This document shows, in pieces, positions 1-5,868 of a DNA stretch of 12,342 nt. A program made the translations under genes and the position numbers. The stretch covers positions 1 through 12,342 of the forward strand of contig PTKD01000036.1 of assembly GCA_002938115.1 (NCBI GenBank), written 5' to 3'. The notes below the pieces were generated by a model, which saw only the letters and a program-made list of their open reading frames with translations, was not told the origin of the DNA and made no database searches. Origin of the DNA: Alphaproteobacteria bacterium MarineAlpha9_Bin7. GTDB lineage: Bacteria; Pseudomonadota; Alphaproteobacteria; UBA7887. Position 1 is the first letter of the stretch. Each line of letters begins with the position of its first letter.

Positions 1-15
1 ACGCCAACTAATTTT

Positions 16-1194
16 CTACGAATCTGCTAACATATCGGGCGGATCTGCATCGGTGGTGTTGCTGAGTCGGGTGGCACCTATGCCTATAAGTCTAAACTTC
101 GTACTATCGTCTACTTCTTTAGCGAGTAGGGTTGTCCCTGCTTCATAGAGGAGACTCGCACGCTGGGTTGGATGGGCGAGGCTCATAGTTCTAGTGCGAA
201 GTTTGAAGTCAGAAGTCTTTAGCTTAAGTACAACGGAGTTGCCCGCCATGTTGGTAGCCTCCATTCGTTTGCTCACGTGTCTGCACAGACCAAGCAGAAC
301 TTGTTTAAGTTCTACAGCAGTGGCGTAGTCATGCTCAAAAGTTGTCTCGGCGGATAAGCTTTTGCGTATGCGGCGGGTACTGACTGATCGACTGTCCTCA
401 CCGTTGGCAAATTGAGCTAATCGACGACCGATTGAGCCAAAACGAAGCACCAGTTCATCTTCGCTCCGATTTTGAAGTTGCTGAATTTTGTTTATACCGA
501 TTTCGGCAAGACGCCGAGAAAGAGCGGGCCCCACCCCCCGAATTTTTATTACCGACATAGGCGCTATGAAGTCACGCGCTTCTTTGTTTCCTATGAGAGC
601 GAATCCCCGGGGTTTGTCTAGATCCGGCGTCACCTTTGCAAGAAATTTATTGGGTCCTAAGCCAATAGATGCGGAGATGTTGAGTTGGCTTTCAAATCGA
701 TTTGCAAGCCGGATCAGGGCAAGCGCAGGACTTTCTGAAGACTTTCCCAAAATGTTTGTTAAATCGAGGTATGCCTCATCGATAGATATGGGTTCAACTG
801 ATGGTGTTATTTCTAACATAAGGTCACGTACTTCCCGCGCAACACTTTGATATTTTACCATGTTCGGCCGGATAACGATGGCATCTGGGCATGCTTGAAG
901 TGCCTGAAACATGGGCATCGCTGAGTGGATACCGTGCATACGAGCAATATAACAACAGGTGCTAACGACGCCGCGCTTGCCTCCACCAATAATTACCGGT
1001 TTATCTAGGAGAGAGGGGTCATCACGCTTTTCGACTGACGCGTAAAAGGCATCGCAGTCTACGTGAGCAATGGACAGATCCAACAACTCCAGATGCCACA
1101 ATAGACGTGGACTACCGCAGGTTGGGCAATATTTGAAATAATGCTTGTTTTGATGGGCTCCACAATCCCTACATAGGCCAGGAGTTAGGCGCAT
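16..1194 (-). CDS. dinB: DNA polymerase IV (Y-family, DinB) with N-terminal zinc ribbon
   Basis: Low-fidelity translesion DNA polymerase, 392 residues, cytoplasmic. The catalytic palm carries the first metal-binding motif HVDCDAFYASVE (Asp46, Asp48) and the second, SIDEAYLD (Asp139, Glu140). The steric region GGGKRGVVSTCCYIAR follows motif one, and a helix-hairpin-helix thumb (IRGVGPALSRRLAEIGI) leads to the little-finger domain. The first 30 residues hold CRDC and CPTC (Cys8, 11, 23, 26), a four-cysteine ribbon absent from Escherichia coli DinB; I recall it as common in alphaproteobacterial DinB proteins. The ATG start overlaps the end of the upstream ROK kinase gene by ten bases, so translation is probably coupled. 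The protein stops soon after ADPPDMLADS. Many alphaproteobacterial homologues continue for a short helical tail, so the C terminus may be shortened. It is the last gene of a four-gene minus-strand operon. Confidence 0.95.
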   Translation of the reverse strand: MRLTPGLCRDCGAHQNKHYFKYCPTCGSPRLLWHLELLDLSIAHVDCDAFYASVEKRDDPSLLDKPVIIGGGKRGVVSTCCYIARMHGIHSAMPMFQALQACPDAIVIRPNMVKYQSVAREVRDLMLEITPSVEPISIDEAYLDLTNILGKSSESPALALIRLANRFESQLNISASIGLGPNKFLAKVTPDLDKPRGFALIGNKEARDFIAPMSVIKIRGVGPALSRRLAEIGINKIQQLQNRSEDELVLRFGSIGRRLAQFANGEDSRSVSTRRIRKSLSAETTFEHDYATAVELKQVLLGLCRHVSKRMEATNMAGNSVVLKLKTSDFKLRTRTMSLAHPTQRASLLYEAGTTLLAKEVDDSTKFRLIGIGATRLSNTTDADPPDMLADS

Positions 1195-2093
1195 GCGTTT
1201 TCGTCATCCCAAAGCCAGGCTGCACCGCGAACACCACTAGAGTCTCCATGATGGTTGCGTCGCAGTGCGGTATCGACTTGGTCGGAAAAAATGTAAGGAT
1301 CCCATAGCTTCGGTACCCGTTCATACAGCGATTCAATGTTCGAAAGCCCCCCACCAAGCACAATCACTTCCGGGTCTAAGATGTTAATCACCTGCGCGAG
1401 CGCACGTGCTAGATGGTTCATATAACGAGCAAGCACAAATTCCGCTCGTTTGTCATCTGGCGCGGCATTCGCAATGGCTTCCGCGGTAGTTAGTATTCCT
1501 CCTGCGTCTTGATAAGTGGATACCAATGCGGGTCCAGAAAGAAAAGTTTCGACGCACCCATGCTTACCACAGAAACATTCGGGCCTGGATAATTCGTTGT
1601 TCTCCAGGCAAGGGAATGGATTGTGACCCCATTCACCCGCAATGGCATTCCGACCAACTAACAGGCTTTTCCCAATAACCAGACCTCCTCCCACGCCCGT
1701 GCCAAGAATTACACCAAATACCGTTTTCGCGTCGGCACCAGCCCCGTCTATGGCTTCGGACAACGCGAAGCAATTTGCATCATTGGCAATGCGAACCGGA
1801 CGTTGTAGTGCTGCCTCAAGATCCAGCTCCAACGCATGACCATTCAACCATGTTGAATTAGCATTTTTCATTAGTCCAGTGGCGGTGGATAGCGCCCCGG
1901 GCGTAGCAACTCCGACGGTGCAGGGCGAGTGCACCTGAGACTCCATTTCTTCCACCAAAGTCACAACTACATCGATAGTGCCCGAATAGTCGTTTTGTGG
2001 TGTGGGTAGTCTTTTGCGTGATATTTCACACCCTGTGGGCCCGAACACAACAGCTTCAGTTTTCGTGCCTCCAAGATCAATTCCAATTTTCAT
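1185..2093 (-). CDS. ROK family sugar kinase, Mak/fructokinase-like
   Basis: Predicted ATP-dependent kinase of a free hexose, 302 residues. The N-terminal phosphate-binding loop is IGIDLGGTKTEAVV. Asp105 in the ANDANCFA motif is the expected catalytic base, and GTGVGGG (131-137) is the second nucleotide motif. The ROK zinc site is complete: His157 in GEWGHNPF, then Cys173, Cys175 and Cys180 in CFCGKHGCVETF. The GEWGHNPF...CGKxGCxETF pattern is closest to E. coli Mak (manno/fructokinase) and NagK, so fructose or an amino sugar is the likely substrate, but residues alone do not settle it. The open frame runs further upstream to 2261, through the HAD gene. I chose the ATG at 2093 because it opens directly with the conserved MKIGIDLGGT and lies 16 bases after the HAD stop. 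No strong Shine-Dalgarno site is visible. It overlaps dinB by ten bases at its 3' end. Confidence 0.92.
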   Translation of the reverse strand: MKIGIDLGGTKTEAVVFGPTGCEISRKRLPTPQNDYSGTIDVVVTLVEEMESQVHSPCTVGVATPGALSTATGLMKNANSTWLNGHALELDLEAALQRPVRIANDANCFALSEAIDGAGADAKTVFGVILGTGVGGGLVIGKSLLVGRNAIAGEWGHNPFPCLENNELSRPECFCGKHGCVETFLSGPALVSTYQDAGGILTTAEAIANAAPDDKRAEFVLARYMNHLARALAQVINILDPEVIVLGGGLSNIESLYERVPKLWDPYIFSDQVDTALRRNHHGDSSGVRGAAWLWDDENACA

Positions 2094-2109
2094 GCTTGTA
2101 TGACAGTCA

Positions 2110-2781
2110 TTAAAAACCGGCTGCGGACAGTTCCTCTTCGATGGTGGCTCTTGCCTCAAGCCAAGAGTCGGTTCGATGGTGGCTATCTGGAGCCGGTCCG
2201 ACCAACTTTGCAAGCCGGGCATCATGAATGAAATGAATCCTCCGAACGTAGTCCGCGACATTTGCCACGGATTTTAAGTTGTTGGGAGAATCATCAATGA
2301 AAAATACTGGAGCTCGTACGGCAACGGCAAGAGCCTGTACTGCGGGTCCCTTTGCCCCGGTGTTGACTATCAATGGGTAGTTCATGCCGTGATCACTTAA
2401 ACATTTTTTACGTTCAGCACGATAAGCGGTCGGGACATTACTTAGTATGACAATTTGAGCGCGGGACGATAAGAGGTCCAATGCCTCAATGGCACCGGGG
2501 ACAGCGTCAAGACTTTGCGTTTCTTTCGCAAAGAAGTCATCTAACAAAGAAAACACCTCTTCTTGCAATAATTGATAATTGTCGGGCTTGTGAAAAATAT
2601 TTCCAGTCAATTTAAAGCTGGACCAATCAAAAAAATAATCCTGTCTGTTCAAAAAAGTCTCGAACCGTTCCATAAATATTAATAGCACTTCGTCGGCATC
2701 TGATATTACGAGAGGTTGATTACTATCGATGGAGATCGACTCGATTTGTTTGCGAGTACTCTCGGGCAAATTGTTAGTCAT
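2110..2781 (-). CDS. HAD superfamily hydrolase
   Basis: A 223-residue haloacid-dehalogenase-fold protein, probably a phosphatase. All four HAD motifs are visible: motif I VISDADEV (nucleophile Asp28, acid/base Asp30), motif II ILSNVP (Ser114), motif III Lys144 in GAKGPAV, and motif IV FIDDSPNN (Asp163, Asp164). About 80 residues separate motifs I and II, space for a small helical cap (including FKLTGNIF). The substrate cannot be predicted. I recall related alphaproteobacterial proteins with motif I of the form DVDEV followed by a conserved TGNI segment, so this looks like a clade-specific housekeeping HAD protein. The ATG start lies six bases after the DUF3572 stop and the stop lies 16 bases before the ROK kinase, so it sits inside an operon. 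Confidence 0.85.
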   Translation of the reverse strand: MTNNLPESTRKQIESISIDSNQPLVISDADEVLLIFMERFETFLNRQDYFFDWSSFKLTGNIFHKPDNYQLLQEEVFSLLDDFFAKETQSLDAVPGAIEALDLLSSRAQIVILSNVPTAYRAERKKCLSDHGMNYPLIVNTGAKGPAVQALAVAVRAPVFFIDDSPNNLKSVANVADYVRRIHFIHDARLAKLVGPAPDSHHRTDSWLEARATIEEELSAAGF

Positions 2782-2787
2782 AAACGA

Positions 2788-3081
2788 TTACCCATCTGTT
2801 ATCGCGCCAGGCAGTTTTTGTCGTACTCGAGCTATTACATCGGGTGATAATTTCTTAGCTTCACAGAAATCCAGCAGAAGCGTCTCACTGGAAAGCAGAA
2901 AATCGAGTACGCCCGCTAGGAGTTCGGGGTCACTTGCTCTTCTGTGCAGAGTGACGGGGGCTATCCCTGTTTGTACAACCATCTGCTTCATCACGGTATC
3001 TCGTTCGGCGACGTAGGAAAGTGCCATGAGAGCAATGGTTTCTGCGCTATCAGAGGTAGCGACTGGTGCTTTAAAGACCAT
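2788..3081 (-). CDS. DUF3572 family protein
   Basis: A small soluble protein of 97 residues, predicted all-helical, without cysteine pairs or membrane segments beyond its helices. It matches the alphaproteobacterial DUF3572 family as I remember it: ETIALMALSYVAE near the start, a central GIAPVTLHRRASDPELLAGV segment, then LDFLLSSETLLLDFCE and a C-terminal LSPDVIARVRQKLPG. The family has no established function; its genes usually lie near divK/pleD or dinB, as here. An AAGG Shine-Dalgarno element lies seven bases before the ATG. It is the first gene of the DUF3572-HAD-ROK-dinB operon. The 59 bases between it and the upstream NHL gene hold no promoter I can name, so transcription may start there or read through. 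Confidence 0.82.
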   Translation of the reverse strand: MVFKAPVATSDSAETIALMALSYVAERDTVMKQMVVQTGIAPVTLHRRASDPELLAGVLDFLLSSETLLLDFCEAKKLSPDVIARVRQKLPGAITDG

Positions 3082-3088
3082 GTTCAGA

Positions 3089-3092
3089 CCTT
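3089..3092 (-). promoter_or_regulatory. Shine-Dalgarno site of the DUF3572 gene
   Basis: The minus strand reads AAGG seven bases before the ATG at 3081. This supports that start and marks the translational entry to the four-gene operon. Confidence 0.55.
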
Positions 3093-3140
3093 GTCAGATA
3101 AAGCATCCAGGTTAAAGATTGATTGCGCGTGTTTTCCCGT

Positions 3141-4130
3141 TTAACCATGCACCACCCGAACACGATGGTTATCGCTGTCGGCGATGTAGAGGTTGCCGTG
3201 TGCATCAATGCAGCACGCATGGGGTCGATCTAGCTCCGCAGCTAACGCCGGTCCATCGTCTCCCCTGGGTCCGCGGCGCCCGCCCGCGACGGTGGTAACA
3301 ATACCAGTTCTCCCATCTATACGTCGAACCGCATGATTTTCTGTATCAACAACCAACAAGTTGTTATCGGCATCACAGCGGATGGCTTTGGGGCCATCCC
3401 AGGTCGAGGCCACCGCCGGACCGCCGTCTCCGTCATAGCCTTGTTCGCCAGTGCCAGCAACGGTTGACATTATGCCGTCGGTATCAACGCGTCTAACACC
3501 GTGTCCCTCGCGTTCACAAATATAGAGATTTGACCGATTGTCCAAGCACACTGCGCGTGCACCCATTATGCTGGCTTTGAGTGCGGGTCCCCCGTCGCCC
3601 GCTCGGGCTCTTCTACCATCACCTGCAACTGGCGTTACGGCACCGGTCGCGAGGTCGATGCGTGTTACTCGTTGATCTTGCACATCGGCCACGAGTAGTC
3701 CACCACGCCGATCAAGAAAGCAGTCGTTAGGCTCTTTGAATATTTTCCCGGTTTGGCCACCCGCAAGGGTCGTGATTATTCCGGTTGAGGCGGCAATTTT
3801 GCGGACGGCAGCATTGAGGCGATCTACTATATAAATGTCCCCGTTTTGGTCTATCTGCAGGGCGTAAGGTTCATTGAAACTCGCCCGGTCGGCCGGGCCA
3901 CCATCACCTTCGTAACCCGGCTCGCCATTGCCGGCAATTGTCAGGAGAGTGCCAGTATTTGGATTCAGGCAACGGAGGCAGTGATTGGCGGCTTCGACAA
4001 GGAAAAGATTGCCCGATGGCCCGAACTCGCACATAAATGGTTCGCTCAGTTGGGCATCAGTGGCGGGGCCGCCATCTCCGGTGTATCCCCGCTCTCCGGT
4101 CCCAGCCACGGTGGTAATCAATCCAGTCAC
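3141..4130 (-). CDS. NHL-repeat six-bladed beta-propeller protein
   Basis: A 329-residue protein made almost entirely of repeated propeller blades. Each blade holds a copy of the pattern T-[VIL]-A-G-x-G-x-x-G-x-x-G-D-G-G-P-A followed by NLYIADxxNHxVRRI-like strands. I count six copies, starting near residues 8, 64, 122, 167, 224 and 280; the third (LAGGQTG) is degenerate. The sequence between blades follows the NHL consensus. There is no signal peptide or membrane anchor, so it is probably cytoplasmic unless the true start differs. The start is GTG, backed by a purine-rich AAGGGA seven bases upstream. Such propellers act as binding platforms or, in some cases, as lactonase/lyase-like enzymes; no catalytic function can be assigned. 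It diverges from the thiolase-like gene across 94 bases. It appears more GC-rich than its neighbours by eye. Confidence 0.9.
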   Translation of the reverse strand: MTGLITTVAGTGERGYTGDGGPATDAQLSEPFMCEFGPSGNLFLVEAANHCLRCLNPNTGTLLTIAGNGEPGYEGDGGPADRASFNEPYALQIDQNGDIYIVDRLNAAVRKIAASTGIITTLAGGQTGKIFKEPNDCFLDRRGGLLVADVQDQRVTRIDLATGAVTPVAGDGRRARAGDGGPALKASIMGARAVCLDNRSNLYICEREGHGVRRVDTDGIMSTVAGTGEQGYDGDGGPAVASTWDGPKAIRCDADNNLLVVDTENHAVRRIDGRTGIVTTVAGGRRGPRGDDGPALAAELDRPHACCIDAHGNLYIADSDNHRVRVVHG

Positions 4131-4224
4131 AAGTATTTCCCTTCTCTTCCTTCTAGGGTGGATGGGTTCTTCGTTAGAGTGTTAAGGCGCCAAGTTCAAA
4201 GGAAATTATCGAAAAATCAGACTT
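4131..4224. other. Divergent intergenic region between NHL and thiolase-like genes
   Basis: The 94 bases must hold the promoters of both divergent genes, or at least that of the thiolase-like/DUF35 pair. I see no convincing -35/-10 pair on either strand. On the minus strand TTGAAC with a 17-base spacer to TAACGA is too poor at the -10 to call. An AAAGGA element on the plus strand lies about 21 bases from the thiolase-like ATG, too far for a normal ribosome binding site. Confidence 0.4.
4138..4143 (-). promoter_or_regulatory. Shine-Dalgarno site deciding the NHL gene GTG start
   Basis: The minus strand reads AAGGGA, seven bases before the GTG at 4130, within a longer purine-rich stretch. This makes the GTG, rather than an internal ATG, the likely start. 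Confidence 0.65.
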
Positions 4225-5391
4225 ATGAGTAGCCGAACGAATACTTGCATCGCTGGAATCGGGGAAAGCCGCTATACAAAATGGGGTGGGATTGCTGATC
4301 AGAGCGAACTTTCCTTAGCATGTGATGCAATATTGGCAGCGGCGAGCGACGCCGGAATCCCACCAGCGGCAATTGATGGTTTTGCCTCATTCTCAGAAGA
4401 CCGAAACGAACCAGCTTTGTTAATGAATGCGCTCGGGATCGACGAACTTCGTTTCACCGGTATGGTCTGGGGTGGCGGTGGTGGTGGTAGTTGCGGGGCG
4501 GTGGCTCTAGCGGAAGCCGCCATAAAGAGTGGACAGGCCAACCACGTCATTGTTTTTCGTTCGCTTTGTCAAGGTCAATCCTTTCGTTTCGGGCAGTTCC
4601 ATCCTTGGACGGACCATGCCTGCTTTACTGCACCATTTGGCATGTTGGCTCCTCCCCAAATGTTTGCGCCACTGGTTCGTCGTCATATGCATCTTTATGG
4701 GACGCAGCCGGAGCACCTCGGGGAGGTGGCCCTGAGCTGTCGGGCATATGCTAACCGGAATCCCCGCGCCGTTATGTATGATCAGGCGCTAACGATGGAG
4801 GACTATTTAACGTCGCGGATAATTGCGGATCCGCTAAGGCTTTATGATTGTTGTCTGGAAAGCGACGGGGCTGCGGCTTTGTTGGTGACAAGTATGGAGC
4901 GTGCACGCGATCTTAAATGCAAACCAGTAGAAATTTTGGCGGCCCAGCAGGGCAGCCGGCACCTCTGGGGGACGGGCATACTTGGTGGGCACAACATGCC
5001 GAGCAACACTTATGCAAGCGGGAATGCCGCCGACTTGTCACGTGATTTGTATGGTCGCGCTGGTGTAGGCCCAGAAAATATCGACGTTGTTCAACTGTAT
5101 GATGCATTTACCGGTATGGTTTTGTTCGCGCTTGAGGATTTTGGATTTTGTAAAGTAGGGGAGAGTGGTGACTACGTTGCCGGAGGCAATTTGGCACTTA
5201 GCGGCGCAACCCCTTGCAACACTTCTGGCGGTATTCTTTCAGAAGCTTACATTCACGGCCTAAACTTGGTTGTGGAGGGAGTGAGGCAGATGCGTGGAGA
5301 TTCCTGTTCGCAAGTGTCTGATGCCAAACTGACACTAATCAGTGGTGGTGAAAGCGTTACACCAACAAGCGGTTTGATCCTAGGAATTTAA
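4225..5391 (+). CDS. Thiolase-like protein of the SCP2/Ltp2 (nonspecific lipid-transfer protein) type
   Basis: A 388-residue thiolase-superfamily protein expected to act on CoA thioesters in C-C bond cleavage or formation. It opens with IAGIGESRYTKWG, typical of SCP2-thiolase-like proteins. Cys90 follows a run of six glycines (GGGGGGSCGAVALAEAAI) where thiolases have their nucleophile. The usual C-terminal histidine motifs are changed: the HxxF/NEAF position reads LYDAFTG (Tyr292), and the GHPxGxSG position reads CNTSGGILSEAYIHG (Cys331, Tyr342). Family knowledge: these are features of the Ltp2-type branch, some members of which pair with a DUF35 protein to act as retro-aldolases in steroid side-chain breakdown. 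Whether this protein is a thiolase or an aldolase is unresolved. Its DUF35 partner starts two bases after its stop. The substrate is unknown. Confidence 0.85.
   Translation: MSSRTNTCIAGIGESRYTKWGGIADQSELSLACDAILAAASDAGIPPAAIDGFASFSEDRNEPALLMNALGIDELRFTGMVWGGGGGGSCGAVALAEAAIKSGQANHVIVFRSLCQGQSFRFGQFHPWTDHACFTAPFGMLAPPQMFAPLVRRHMHLYGTQPEHLGEVALSCRAYANRNPRAVMYDQALTMEDYLTSRIIADPLRLYDCCLESDGAAALLVTSMERARDLKCKPVEILAAQQGSRHLWGTGILGGHNMPSNTYASGNAADLSRDLYGRAGVGPENIDVVQLYDAFTGMVLFALEDFGFCKVGESGDYVAGGNLALSGATPCNTSGGILSEAYIHGLNLVVEGVRQMRGDSCSQVSDAKLTLISGGESVTPTSGLILGI
5382..5385 (+). promoter_or_regulatory. Shine-Dalgarno site deciding the DUF35 gene GTG start
   Basis: AGGA lies eight bases before the GTG at 5394, inside the last codons of the thiolase-like gene. 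It supports the GTG start and tight translational linkage of the pair. Confidence 0.6.
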
Positions 5392-5393
5392 CT

Positions 5394-5822
5394 GTGCCGT
5401 ATTTACCGACATCCCTTCCTTTCCCATCTCCGTCACGGGATACAAGTGAATTCTGGCAGTACTGCGCCGAGCGTTGTTTAAAGTTTCAGGCCTGTGGCGA
5501 ATGTAGAATCCCTCGCCATCCACCAGCTCCAATTTGCCCGCACTGTCAATCAAAACTCATAAGTTGGATAGATGCTCCATCATTTGGACGAATTTTTAGT
5601 TATACAGTTGTCTTTAGCGCTTCACACGATGCTGTCATAAACGATCTGCCATACAATGTCGTATTGGTAGAGTTCGATGGGATGGATGATTTGCGGCTTG
5701 TCAGTAATGTCGTTGACGCGAAACCAGACGAGTTGGCAATTGGACGCGAAGTTGTTGTGGTTTGGGAGATGGGCCCCAATAATCAATTGTTGCCCCGTTT
5801 TAAATTGCGAAAAACAAAATAG
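5394..5822 (+). CDS. DUF35 zinc-ribbon/OB-fold protein, partner of the thiolase-like protein
   Basis: A 142-residue protein with the two-part DUF35 layout. An N-terminal helix (EFWQYCAERCLKFQAC) leads into a rubredoxin-like zinc ribbon with Cys34, Cys37, Cys48 and Cys51 (CGEC...CPHC). A C-terminal OB fold follows from about residue 60 (GRIFSYTVV, then PYNVVLVEFDG and VVWEMG). Family knowledge: DUF35 proteins are nearly always encoded beside thiolases or Ltp2-type aldolases, form a complex with them, and can bind acyl-CoA. The GTG start is two bases after the thiolase-like stop and has AGGA eight bases upstream. It converges on the ThDP-enzyme gene with 46 bases between stops, where I see no convincing terminator. 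Confidence 0.9.
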   Translation: MPYLPTSLPFPSPSRDTSEFWQYCAERCLKFQACGECRIPRHPPAPICPHCQSKLISWIDAPSFGRIFSYTVVFSASHDAVINDLPYNVVLVEFDGMDDLRLVSNVVDAKPDELAIGREVVVVWEMGPNNQLLPRFKLRKTK

Positions 5823-5868
5823 GTTTTCCTGAGTCCAATCTACCCAATCATCAGGCCGATGTTGAGGT

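Noticed and set aside
488..850. 120-codon open frame on the plus strand.
   Set aside because: It is antisense to the conserved palm domain of dinB and has no recognisable protein features.
2094..2261. Upstream extension of the ROK kinase by 56 codons.
   Set aside because: It lies inside the HAD gene on the same strand, in another frame, and the conserved kinase begins exactly at MKIGIDLGGT at 2093.
5823..5868. Possible bidirectional terminator between the DUF35 and ThDP-enzyme genes (CCTGA/TCAGG arms).
   Set aside because: The stem is only five base pairs with an 18-base loop and no T-tract follows on either strand.
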